Positions 19,793-32,600 of a stretch of 64,000 nucleotides of DNA are shown piece after piece. This DNA comes from Incurvaria masculella (lineage: Eukaryota > Arthropoda > Insecta > Lepidoptera > Incurvariidae). The first letter of the stretch is position 1; every line of letters begins with the position of its first letter. The notes under the pieces are model-generated. The model saw only the letters and a list, made by a program, of their open reading frames with translations. It was not told the origin of the DNA and did no database searches. The translations under genes were made by a program, and so were the position numbers. Location of the stretch: assembly GCA_946894095.1 (NCBI GenBank), contig OX335643.1, positions 8,853,036 through 8,917,035 on the forward strand, in the 5' to 3' direction.

Positions 19793-19985
19793 AGTCCCAG
19801 TTGTCACCTAAATTGGCGGTTACGGCAAACCGATCGACAGGCGTTTTCAATCGTAAATGCAGCATTAGAAATTTAAGAGCGCGAACATTTGCGAGTCCGA
19901 GTTTGATTTTACAGCTTACTCACCCTTGCTGTAAAACGTCGCCATTGCCGTCAGGTGTCAATTTATTTCTTGCTAAAATAAGTTA
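19793..19985. repeat. MITE family A, 3'-truncated copy
   Basis: It begins AGTCCCAGTTGTCACCTAAA and continues through CCGATCGACAGGCGTTTTCA and ACATTTGCGAGTCCGAGTTT, matching the copies at 25113-25446 and 46932-47328. The right inverted end is missing. Confidence 0.7.
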
Positions 19986-21119
19986 AGCCTCAGCTTTTCG
20001 AAGTGCAAGGTTGTAGAGGTTGCGCGTAGGAGTTTTCCACTTTGCAAAAACGAAATATATACTTTTAAAGTCTTCATAGAATTTAAACATAGACCTGTAT
20101 GACCTGACCTTGTGTTTGAAGATATATTTTTTATAGAATATGAAAATCGTAACTCGTCGGGTGAACAGGCAAGTGATATCAGAGCCTCTATTAAAAGTTA
20201 CAAATCAATTATGGAAAAATCGCTCATATCATCGATTCCGCAGGCTTACACCTTAGAGAAGAGCAGGCATTTGAAGAATACACTAAATCGCCCGTCCACG
20301 GATTTTTATATTTATGTAGAAATATTCAATTATATAAATGTGTTAAAATATGTATCTTCATAACATGTATATTTATGCAAAATTCCAGCTTTAAAGCACC
20401 AAGTGTCTCTGAGATAAATTGCGGACAGACGGATGGACATCGCGAAACTATAAGGGTTCCTTGTTAACTACGTTACCCTAAAAAAACAATTACTGGCTCA
20501 TAGAAACATCCACATCGATCAGTAAACTAACCATCCATATTTTCAGACATCTCAAAAAATGATACACACACATTGACACACGGCAAGTTTGAAATAGTGC
20601 TTTCTGAATTGTAAAATTGGAACAGCATTGTTCTACATATTTACGTTATAATTGAAGCTTCACTGGGTAAGCGGTTGATTTTCCTATAAAATAAATAAAT
20701 ATATGAATCGTCTTAGCTGCAAGTGAAATGCTGATCAACTTTTTATTGTCGTGTGGATGTCAGCAGGCACAATTAAATTAATATTATATTATTATATTAT
20801 TACGGCATAGGTATGCAGCGCTCTACATTAAATTTTTTTTTGCTTGATTTTTGCCGGAAATCAGGCGGGATTAGTGATAGGAAACTGTAAAACATCTAGC
20901 ATCCATACCTTTGTAACGGTCTTGTATCATCGACGACATAAGTCCAGAGCACCCCTTTCCCCGCCGATCGGTCTTCAGGCGGGGCGTCCTACCGCAACCC
21001 GCACGGGGGTGGTGCGATCCCCCCTCGCTTCACCTACGCGCGATGCGAGCGATTAAAAGCAATCGCTCAGCGAAGTGCTATTGGACTTTTGAATGCGACC
21101 TATTACAGCCCTCGTACTG
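19986..21119. other. Intergenic with a SINE-like tail
   Basis: Bases 20395-20485 (GGACAGACGGATGGACATCG, then AAGGGTTCC...GTTACCCTAA) are the 3' part of the SINE-like family C. Bases 20930-21060 are GC-rich (GGCGGGGCGTCC) and may be another repeat. I see no convincing exon. Confidence 0.45.
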
Positions 21120-22032
21120 TCGAATCTCACTTAGGTTGGTGAGTCGCTTGCGAGCTGTCATCCGCTAGATAGTAGGTATACTTATTTCTTCATAGAGTGA
21201 CAGTTTCTCATGCGAGAACTTCTCGTGTTCTCTTCCTGGGGGTCTACTCATGAAAGCGAACACGAGAAGTTCTTGTGTTCGTTTTTTTACTATATTAAAC
21301 TATATTTAAAAAAAATGAGGTACCTTTTTTTCTACTAAGTCTTAAAGGACATATAGCTCTAAATATTACGAAACTAGTAGACGCCGATACCATATTACAT
21401 TGTCTATCGCCAATTTTAAGTTAAACCGAATTTCAATAAACATTGAATTACAGGAGATGACTGCATAGTGGTAGCTCAAGCCATGCCACGCCAAAAAGTT
21501 AAAAAACCGGTCAAGTTCGAGTCGGACTAGCATACGAAGGGTTCCATACCATCGTAGAAGATTTAATACAAACAAATCACGTTTCTTGTATAGGGATCCC
21601 TTTTAATTTCTATATCATAATTTTATGTATTTCATTCATTTGTTTCTCATTAATTTGAGTTTCAGCGATATCTATATTTGAAGCATTGTAATCACATTTT
21701 GAAAATATTCTGAAAAAGCATTGGTCGTGACAAAAGAAAAATATACGATGTAACAAAATCAGCTGTCTACCTATTACATCTCACGAGATGCAGCCCGCTG
21801 ACAGACGGGCGGACAAACGGACAGCGGAGGCTTAGTAATAGGGCTCCGTATCCATTAAATAAAGAAAAACTGAAAAAAATATCGGGGGGCTACTCAGGAA
21901 CCGAACACGAGAAATTCTCGCATGAGAAACTGTAAAACTCTATGTAGAAAAAAATATGCCTATTTATTTTCTATATAAAGCGGATGACAGCTCACAAGCG
22001 ACCCACCGACGGAAGTGAGATTTAAGAGAACG
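21120..22032. repeat. Foldback element with arms of about 115 bp
   Basis: The left arm (21120-21235: AATCTCACTT...GAGTCGCTTG...GAGCTGTCATCCGCT... to TTCTCATGCGAGAA) is repeated in inverse at 21908-22032. The ends of the inner part also carry the CGAACACGAGAAGTTCT word in both orientations. A SINE-like copy sits inside the loop (about 21500-21865). It is a non-coding DNA-transposon-like element. Confidence 0.7.
21500..21865 (+). repeat. SINE-like family C, degenerate copy
   Basis: It contains GGTCAAGTTCGAGTCGGACT, then AAGGGTTCCATACCATCGTA, and later GACAGACGGGCGGACAAACG and GGGCTCCGTATCC. GTTCGAGTC fits the polymerase III B-box consensus, which suggests but does not prove a tRNA origin. Confidence 0.65.
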
Positions 22033-23096
22033 CGCACAGGAAGCGAACACGAGAAGTTCTCACACCGAGAATGATATTTATTCTTTGCAACGAGTACCTG
22101 TCATTATCTCAACAGAAAAAATGTTAACTACATTTTTATTTCAAACTTGAGGATGACATCTATTCGTGGTGAGAGCTTCTCGTGCTCGTTTCGTGAGTAC
22201 AAGTAAGTAGGAAATATTCAGTGAACATTCTGTTCTGTAATTATATCACAAGGTTGTGTAGCGAGAGCTTTGGCCTTTCCGTATGGGTACAAGTTACAAA
22301 AAAAATGTGGTGATGTCTCAGCTGTCAATGTCAAACAAACAGATGGCCTTGTTTGTTCGCGTATTCCGTGTACTCCGCTCCGAACTCCGTCCTGTGGCCC
22401 CGTCATCTGTATGAACAAAAAGTTTATTGTAAACAAGAGAGAACCATGTAATTTATTTCCTTCTTATCGCTTCCTCTAGTTTAGCGCAGTGTAGAAGTGG
22501 TGCCACCGGCGGTTCGCTTACAAAGAACAGTCATTGTAATCAAAAGGTAGGTACCATTCTTTCTTTTGCTTTGCGTTTATGTATAAACGTATTGTGGTGG
22601 GAGTATCTGGTATAAAATGCAGCAAGGAGGCAGGCAATGCACCTGAGTCATACATGCCTATTCAATTGAGCTAGCTTACATTTATTTGTACAAGTGAAAA
22701 GCATGCGTTTTTTTGAAAACCCTTGTATTCTTTTAGGTTGTCTGTAAATTATTTGGTCTTTCATTATATCTAGTACTTATCCAAACCACCGAAATGTTAC
22801 TTAAATTTGTTTGGCGTAGTTTTCTACATTCCGACACATTCACAAAGACATGGATGACTAATATTATATACTCTTATTCCAGCCCAACACACTTCCTTAC
22901 CGAAGAACTAGGTCCAATGGCAGGACCTTCCCTTTATTATGAGCTCGGCTTCATTGAAGTGGATGTGTTAGTGCTATAGAATTCATTATACGGGCTGGCT
23001 AAAACCAACATCAAGTTAGTAGCGACTAAGTTTACACATTTTGTATCTGAAAATCCATTCGGTCGATATGAACCAGTTTTTGGTAGTAAATTCCTC
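22033..23096. other. Intergenic, upstream of the SLC37 gene
   Basis: Bases 22845-22965 are a copy of dispersed repeat B (CCCAACACACTTCCTTACCG, GGCAGGACCTTCC). The segment 22490-22546 ends in AAAAG|GTAGGT and could be a 5' untranslated exon of the SLC37 gene, but nothing else supports that. The CGAGAAGTTCTC word recurs at 22043-22063. Confidence 0.35.
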
Positions 23097-23362
23097 ATAA
23101 TTGGCCAAGTGCGAGTCGGACTCGCACACAAAGGGTTCCGTACCATCGTACAAGAATTACCACAAAAAAAAACATGATTTTTGTATGGGGCCCCCCTTTA
23201 ATTTTTATTATTTTTTTATTTTACCTATTTGTTGTTATAGCGGCAAAATAAATACACACTACGTGAAAATTTCAGCTGCCTACCTATTACGGTTCACGAC
23301 ATACAGCGCTGTGACAGACGGACGGACGGATGGACGGAAACCTTTGGGTACGGAACCCTAAT
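23097..23362 (+). repeat. SINE-like family C, best copy
   Basis: It starts TTGGCCAAGTGCGAGTCGGA, has AAGGGTTCCGTACCATCGTA near the 5' end and ends GACGGACGGACGG...TTTGGGTACGGAACCCTAA. The 5' GGGTTCCGTACC and 3' GGTACGGAACCC are inverses. To my knowledge this repeat type is very common in Lepidoptera genomes. Other copies: 20395-20485 (tail), 21500-21865 and 61670-61815. Confidence 0.8.
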
Positions 23363-23668
23363 AGACCATCACCAAAAGCAATGCTGTTTAAAATTATTTT
23401 CTTTCAAAGCTATTGTTAATATATTAAACCTCATATCAAGCTCCCAACAAATTGTATTTGTTTATTGTCAATTGATCTTAATGTAGCCTAGGAGCCATAA
23501 ATCACAATGTACCTAATCTGTAAATCCGTAGCTCCTAATATTGCTACCACACGAAGAACAAGCCTCACAGAAACTCCTTTGTTCTATTCTAAATAATACT
23601 TAAATCTATTAGAAAAAAACTCTTTCAAGAAACGGTGTGACCTCAACAGAGTACGCGTCGTCGGCAGC

Positions 23669-26600
23669 ATGAGCGGCGGGAACAGAGACGCGCCACTCGG
23701 CATCCTCGCGGTGCAGGGGCTCACCACCTGCTGCTGCCCGCGGCTACACTTCAACCGACAACTATGGTGAGTTGTGGAGTCAGTCTATTTATTAAGACTG
23801 TCATGACGTCAAGGGGGCACTGAGATTTGACATTTGAAGAACTACTCTCTTTGTCCATTGGCCAAGGCACAATTTTGAAAGGTGACAGCAATCAAACTAT
23901 CAAAAATACCAAACTATCAAACTAGCGAAATTGTCTTCTAGGCCTTAACAGTTCCGTACCCTAAAAGTTTTTTAATCAACAAACATTATATTTCATAATG
24001 AAATTGAATCTATCTCCCAGCAAATTACTTTATCTATCCATGATCGTCATAAAGCTGGCTTCTTATCATGACAAACTGGCTATTTTTATTATGCTGATCG
24101 CAAGACTTACAGTCTACATAATGTGAATTGCATCCAATTGATAGGCGTATTAATATTAATGAATGTGATTTGTGTTTAGAATGAACTGAAGAAACTATAC
24201 ATTAATGAAGGAAAGAAATTTGTGCATGTTCAATCTTTGTAGTCAATGTCCGCAACGCAGGTTAAGCTAAAGACATTTATGTATAATATTAAACACTGTT
24301 AGTATGAGGTATTGATTACGGGAGGAGGGACTGTAAGATAATTTATGGGTTGAGGTGGTAGGTAGACGCACTTCCCGCGAAAGGTTTGCTTGCTGGTTCG
24401 AGTCTAGCCTTACAGTATATTTAAACAATAGTTATTTTTAGATTTATTTAATTAATGCCTAATTGTCTCGGGGTTGAGTTTACATACATATTACGTTCAT
24501 CAAAAAAATATTGCTTACGAAAAAGTATTTTTTACTATATTTTTTTTTATTAATATATTTTAGACAGGCAGCCTAAGCTGATATTTATAAATCTTATTTT
24601 TCATTAATTTAAGTGGATGTAATTTGGTTTGCATGAGAAAAGCTATTTAGGTTATTTTTTTATTAATTAACTGGTTTCATGTATAATTTTTTTTTAAAAT
24701 GAGTGTCCAAACAATGTTTGCATTGATCGAATGGAATGCGCCCGGTTATTTAGTTCCAAAAGTCAAGGATTTTATGTCAAATGTGCATACAAATATTTTG
24801 AAACGTAACAATTACGTAGTAGGAATACCAAACTAAGTAATCATATTTATTTAAAACTACGTAGATAACACACAGGGACATGCATGTGTACAATATGCAG
24901 GGTGCTTGTCCGTTAAGGGGGTTTGTGTGTCGATGAAGATGGCGTAACAGTTGTTCGTCGCTATTTCCCTAAAAACAGGAAGTTAGGTACAAACTATAAC
25001 TGTATCCACTAGCATTTGTGAAATCAATTATGAGACATAACGCGGTTGCTAATTGTAAATGAAAGCTTTTAGCACACATCCTCATAATAATCTAATAAAT
25101 ACCAGAGCCCGTAGTCCCAGTTGTCACCTAAATTGGCGTTTACGCCAAACCGATCGACTGGCGTTTTCGAATGTATCGAGAAATTGAGGAGCTCGCGCAG
25201 TGGGCGTTAAGCGAACTAACATTTGCGAGTCCGAGTTTGATTTGACAGCTTACTCACCGTTGGCGTAAATACGTCGACGTTGCTGTTTACGCCGACTCTG
25301 CGTTTTTCGCAGTTTGACTGTGAGTTTGACTTCTACGGCTTGAAGGAGTAAAACCACAGAATAAGTAGTAAACATTTTTATGGAGTTTGACGTTTTTACG
25401 TAGCTTCCAAATACCGTGAACACCAATTTAGATGAGAACTCAGGCTGACCACTCTGCTTTTTAAAATATTTTATGAGATTAAATACACAACTGCTTATTG
25501 TGTTGCCACTACAGTTATAGTTTGTAATATCCTATTTTAAAAAATGTATAGCAGAAATACTTTCGAACGTCCGTGGCGCCATCTACTTTGATGCATGCAG
25601 CCCCTTTAGAGGAGGCATTCAGTCATAACATATCATGGCAAGCTCATACTATTAGTACATTTTAATTGACAGAGAAAATATTGGCATAAATTTATTTATT
25701 TTATATTAGACAGGCAGCCTAGGCTGATGTGTCTAAATCGAGTACATAGTTCATTGATATATTAACATATTATTTTTTTTCACTTAATCGGTTTCAGTTC
25801 ACTTAGTTACTTATTTTAAAAATGTATTTATTTAGATAAGCGTCCAAACGATTCTTAAATTGATTAGTGTTGTTTGTACTTATAATGTCCTCTGGAAGTT
25901 GGTTCCAATCGTCAACGACTCTGTTGGTTATGAAGTGCTTCAGTGTGTTGGTTTTGTGTTCTGTTTTATTTAGTTTTAGAGTGTGGCCACGCAGGTGAGT
26001 GTTATGATTAAGTGTGAACATTTCCTTCATTGCTTCACAGTTGTATTTCTCAGTAAGCATTTTATACACTTCTATTAAATCGCCTCGCATCCGTCTTTGG
26101 TGCAAGGTTGGTAGTTTGAGGGCCTTCAATCTTTCTTCATAGGGTAAGGTTTTTAGCTGCCAAGGGATTTTTGTAAACTTTCGTTGTACATTTTCAAGTA
26201 GAGTGATATCTTTTATGAAGTAGGGTTGCCAGACTTGAAAAGCGTACTCCAGGAGAGGTCGTACATATGACTTGTAAATTTTGAGTGTGACTTCAGGAGT
26301 GAGGTGGCGAAAGGACTTCTTGATGAGATAGGTCATGAAGTTAGCTCTCTTTATTATCTGTGCAATATGAGGCTCCCACTTTAGATCATGATTTACAAGG
26401 ACTCCTAGGTCTCTTTGCTGGTGCACCGCACATAGTCGGGTATTGTTTAGAAAGTATGGAAGGTGCGGGTTGCATTGCATTGCATTGAAATGCAATATTA
26501 CGTAGTATTGTACTTGTCTGACTGGGCGACGGACATTAGGCAGTTATGTTAACTAATTTTTTATTATTTATTTCTGAGATATTGTATGTTTTACAAAAAA

Positions 26601-29600
26601 ATCGGTTACTTATTTCACTAAGTGAATTGTTAAGCAATAGATATGTAAAAATAAAAAAACTAAAAATAAAAATAGTTTATTGTATAAAATTGTTTACACA
26701 TAGTCAAACCACTTACTTACATATACAGATTCATTTAAAATAATAACATTAAATTTATGGTTTGCTTTGACTATGGCCGAGCGAGACTGTGTCCCTTATA
26801 CTAGTCTATAGACTGTCAAATAAGGGTCACAAAGTGGTGCCAAAAACATTTGTTGGGCCTTATGAAATAAATAGGCATGTGATGCAAGTACATTAGTAGA
26901 ACTAAATTGCTACTGTGCTAAATTGTATACAATGTGGGTTGAATCCCATGATCGAGCTGTAAACACGAGAGCCGTGTCGTCTGCATATGTGATTAATTTG
27001 CAACCTTCTAATTTAATGTTACAGAGGTCGTTCAAATACATCAGAAACAGAAGAGGACCCAAACCACTGCCCTGGGGTACTCCATAAGAAGTAACAGCTT
27101 CTTCACTTAAGATAGTTCCAATTTGTAATCTTTGTGTTCTATTTGAGAGGTAACCAGTGAACCAATCGAGTGCTAGACCCCTAATCCCATACTGAATTTC
27201 GTTTTTTTTAAGTTAAATAGGAATGGAAACTGTATCAAATGCTTTAGATAAATCCAAAAATATGCCAATACATCGTTGTGCATTATCAAGTTTGCTCGAA
27301 AGGAAATCGGTCAATTCTCTTACAGAATCGGCGGTAGATTTTTTTGCTCTAAAACCAAATTGATTTCGAGCAAGGAGACCATGCAACTCTACATAGTTAT
27401 ATAATCGCCTTTTTACAATTTTTTCGAAGATTTTGGACCAGACTGGCAGTAATTAAATAGGCCTATAATTTAATATTGTTTGCTTGTCACCAGATTTATA
27501 AATTGGACAAATTATAGCTTTTTTGAATGCTGTAGGAAATACTCCATTGGACAGGCTAAGATTAAAAATGAATGATAATGGCTCAAGAAGGAAATGTTTC
27601 ATTAGTTTTATTAGCTTAGTGGGTATGTTATCCCAACCAGAAGCACTATCTAACTTTAGTTCCTTTATTAGGTCATCTATTTCTAAAATATTTGTTGGGT
27701 ACATGTAAAATGAATGACAAAAATGTTTTGAAGAAGTAATTTCAGAAACAAGCTCCGTTTCCGTTTTACCTAATGTATGTAATGTATTTAGAGCAAGGTT
27801 TTTTCCAATTGTGGCAAAATAGTCATTCCCATAGTTTACCGATAGATTCTCATTTTCTTTAATTAGCTCCAGCGTAGGCAGGTTATTTCTCTTTCTAGGA
27901 AGGTAAGCCGCTTCTTTGATAATTTTCCATGACTTCTTTGGATTATTTTTATTAGCTTGAACGTCTTCCCGAAGATAAAGTTCTCTTGCAGCCTTCATAG
28001 CACGATTTGTTATGAATATGAATTACACCAAACATTTTTTATTTATTGCAGACTAGCTTAGGTACCCGGCTCCGGTCGGGTCAATGTTGTTTTGGAGTGA
28101 TGTCGGGCAGAATTATTTATGTGATTTCTCTATACAAACTTTCATCCCCTATTTCACCCACTATTTAGTGATGAATCGTCCTTACGTAGCCCGATAGCTC
28201 GTACCGTACCTACTCTGACTTTCGGAGAACTTCGGTTTATATGAGAGACACTTCTTAATGTTACTTACTCCATGAACATACCATCAGAGTCTAACAAGAA
28301 ATAAACGAATCGTGAGTTGAAGACATGCCGTACGCTGTGGGGTTATCAGCGGACAGGCGTGCCAGTCAAGTGCCAGCTGCTGTAAGCCATGCCAGTCGAA
28401 ATATAAAAAAAAAATTGTGTAAATAAAACTATAAGGTATTTTATAGTTTTATCTGATCATAAGAAATACAATAAATATTTCGAAATGACCGAGCTCTGAT
28501 ATACGGCCTTGACAACCTTGATTTACCCAATTATATTTTAGGCACACATTGACAGCCAGGAAGATATTACCTCAAAGTATTATGGCACATGAGGTGTCCG
28601 ATAAACATACATAATCATAGTGGAAGTTAAGCTCATTTGTTGATAGCTTAACTGGTAATTTGTTATCTCTTGACCTAGACATTTTATCATGGGAGCTAAT
28701 CCCAGCTAATGATAGCTCAAAGTCTGACGTCGTTTTGTTTTATAGGATATGTTATTACATATAAAATACTTAATTGAAATGCCAGGACACATCGGTTAAG
28801 TCTGTATTTTATATGATCAGCTTGTGGTTTCAGAATTTGTAAAGTTAACAGTTTTAGGAGACCATAGATAGTCCCGAAACGCGTATTAGTTTGGACAGTT
28901 GAAACTGAACAGTCTAATGATGTATACTTAAATTAATTTGTTAGGTTTTATAAAGTAGTTCGTGCCCACGATTCTTTCCGAGAAAAAGAGTTTATTTCCT
29001 GACCTCTTTCATATTTTTATCCCCACTCTCTGCTCACCCCTTCAAGTAATTAAGCTAGTAAAAAGATAGTAAGTAGCCTAGAGTTGATGGAAACAATTCA
29101 GCTCTACAGACCGCATCAAAATCTAGTAAGTGGTTCTCAAGTAATAAGAGAACAGCCATACAGAAGACAGACGAAGATTGGTTTTACATGTAAAAATAAT
29201 ACATTTAGGAGACCTACTGCGTTTCCGTGCATGTCATAAGAACTGAATAAGGGATTTGTCACTCGTGGTTCGAATTTCCGGTAAACCTACTAGACTGCAG
29301 GGTTAATCCCATCTGGGTTGATGGTTTGTAAGTATCACTGGAAAAAATAATAATACAATGACCAACCTGACGAAGTTTCTTGTCGGCTCTTCTTCGCCAG
29401 AAGTAATCGAACCGACAGGAAAAAAAAAATTACGAATCCGAGTGTGTAATATACATCTAATGGAGGAAATAATGAAACTGAAACTAAAATTGATACCATC
29501 ACATTGATCGACCAATGGGACACACAGTAAAATTATCCAATTTTTCGGTCCTGTTCAATTTATCCATGTAATATAAGGAAGGTCCTGGGATGGCACGACA

Positions 29601-32600
29601 TAGTTCCTAATATCCATAGGATAATATCATGACAGCAGGTGTGGCATTAGAAATTCATGTCTTTTTTTTGTCATGTTAGGTTTGGTGCGGAAGAAGCTTA
29701 CTCATGTCACTTGGTTAATTTCACTGTAATTTATTTGGTTCCTTTATAAATGTTTAGTACGTTGCAGCTACCGAGCGAGCGTACTCGTGCTGACATACTT
29801 CACGTACATGACGTATCACCTCACACGCAAGCCCATCTCCGTCGTGAAGAACGTGCTGCACCAGAACTGCAGCGCGCTGCACCCCGACTTCGTGCCGAGC
29901 GACTCGCAGTGGTGCAATTGGGCGCCGTTCGGTGAGTGCATTCATGCGAAGAGTTTGCTTACATCTTTAGAATTAATATTAAGTAATGGTCATATGGGTG
30001 GTTAACATTTGGTGTTGTCATATTAGCACATTAAACCATGCTCTTGAGATGATCTTCTTGCACACATTACTTACACATGACTCAAACACTCATCTCTTGC
30101 AATCGAATTTCTTATGATAAGGTGGCCCAACCCGGCGGGACTAACTCATTCACGGGCACGGTACAAAACCGCGCTGGTGCGCTCTGGGACCTTCTCTGTT
30201 TCAAAGAAAAAGACAGGCTCCGTGATGAGGAAGATGCAACATGGACATGAAAAAAGACAATGTGCATAGTGTATGATTTGTTAAGATTTACGAAAATTTT
30301 AATTACAAAACGACTTATAGCTAAAAGTAAACCACGACTGCTGTAGTAAACAATCGAACAAAAACCAAATAGATTATAAATCTTGATTAAATAAGCTATG
30401 TCTGATGACTAATCTTTTTAAGATGTTCTTACTTTATCATTGCGTAATCCACCTCCAAAGTTGTATAAAACGCGCGAAAAATTCGAACTTTCGGACCTTA
30501 TAACTTAGAAACCAAACACAATTTTACAATGCCAACGGTCATCAGACATCTAGTTCGATCAAAAAAAGCTATTTTGAGCAAAATTTTGGATCTCTGACAA
30601 GAAATATGGGCGTGATCTTCTTTCCCCGTTTGTATGAGGAGTTGAGCGGGATGGCCCACCATAAGCGTGACATATGGCATACGCCATGTCCTCACATTTT
30701 GGGTGCCCAACTTTCACGACTTTCGAACTAACACGGGTCTGCAAAAGCCATGACGGCCGGCTTATTCACTTCACATTTGAAGGACCTCAGGCTGTACTTT
30801 GGGAGAAATACCGGCAGGGAGTGCATTCCATAGTTTACCGACCTAATGGATCTTGACTAGAGGATTGGTTGGTTCTTATATTGGGATTACCAAGAGTGAA
30901 CAGGTGCATTCCCTGCCTGCTCTGCGCTGAACGATGGGAGAAAAATGTTGAAGGGGTGGCATTATGCGTCTCGCGGTGCCATGTGGAGACATTCCCTTGA
31001 CTATGGCTTAAAACCATGGGCGTGCAACTTTTTCGTTCCTGTCCGATATTGCCGTGAGGCAGTGATTTTGAAAACGCTTTACATCTCCCGTGAAGATCAG
31101 CAATGTAATTCTGCAAATTATCATAATGCAACAATATTTACAGATGATGACACGGAAGCGAATACATTGCTCGGGATGCTGGACTCGGCCTTCCTGTTCT
31201 CCTATGCAGCCGCCATGTTCCTTTCTGGTGAGTTGCGGTCGACGTGTTTTTTTTTATATGCCGGAGAGAGACATAGGCTACTTTGAATTTTAGATAATGT
31301 CGGAACTGTTGCCAATACAATTGTTCACGCCGCTCAGTTATTTGCACTGGTTTTTTTTGGGGGCCCCCCTTTTTCATGTCAGAGCGCGCCTATTTTTATT
31401 TTCTCCCAACAATATTATACAACAATAAGCAGTAAAAAGGGTTGTAAATGTTTGTCGTGTCTCGGCAGGGTACATCGCTGAGCGCGTCGACCTCCGTTAT
31501 TTCCTCTCGATCGGTATGCTGTTCTCCGGAATATTCTGTTACCTGTTCGGACTCGCGCGAACATACTCCATACACAACATCTACTATTACATCTTCGTGC
31601 AGGTGAGTCGTATAATAATATGTTAAATAATATTGAACCAGGAGAATCCAGAAGAAAAAAATACCTTTAGATAAAAATGTTGAAATGATCGAATATTCAA
31701 ATCGTCCTTATGCCAAAAATATGAAGGGGTGAGTAAGTGTGTGTGTGTCAGGCGGGCGCGGGCGTCGCACAGACCACGGGCTGGCCGGGCACCGTGGCGG
31801 TTGTCGGCAACTGGTTTGGAGACACAAAGAAGGGGCTCATCTTCGGAGTGTGGAACTCTCACACCAGCCTCGGCAACATACTTGGTGAGTGCCTCCTCGC
31901 CACCACGGCTTCTGTCGCATGAAGGTACAGGTTCGGTGCTCAGGAGTGTGACCCGGACGTAAGTCAATTGTAGCATCGACCTACACAACTACTAGTTTTT
32001 GCTCTTCTAGTGCTCCAAACTAGCCCTCAAGCGCTAGTTTGGCTATTTCATCATCAGAATCGTCCTCTCCTAGCTTTTAACCGACCTAACTAGGTCAACT
32101 AAGAATGCTTGCTGCGCTCGGAGTAATCAGCCCAAACACAACGTGCTTGCCGAACAAGAAACGATACCCACACCTGCAGCTCTATGCATAGCCCCTGCGG
32201 GGGCTACCTCAGGGTTGGGGACCAAAGGCCGAAGCTGAAGGTGGGCACACCCCTGATGCCTCATCCGATGTACCCTAGTCCAAACAGCCCGACCCTTAGT
32301 TCTGGCTGTGAACACCATCACGTCAGTGAGGGGGCGTTGTACAAAGGACAACTCAACTTGGGACCAAGTGCAGGCAGCGACCACCCCCAAAACAAACAAA
32401 CAACAAACAAACAAACAACAACCATCACATCGGGCTCTTAAGAACGGCCCGTAAGCTATGCTCCCCATACAAACGTAGTTTACTAATCATTTGGAAACCG
32501 CTATTCCAATTAAATTGATATTTAATATCTAATATCAGGTAACAAATATCTGTGTCTGCATGCTTTTGTTTTTTTTTTAAATCCAAACCGAATGAAATGA

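Noticed and set aside
22270..22479. Small plus-strand coding gene upstream of SLC37
   Set aside because: 69 codons without similarity to any family I recognise, and no splice or start context support.
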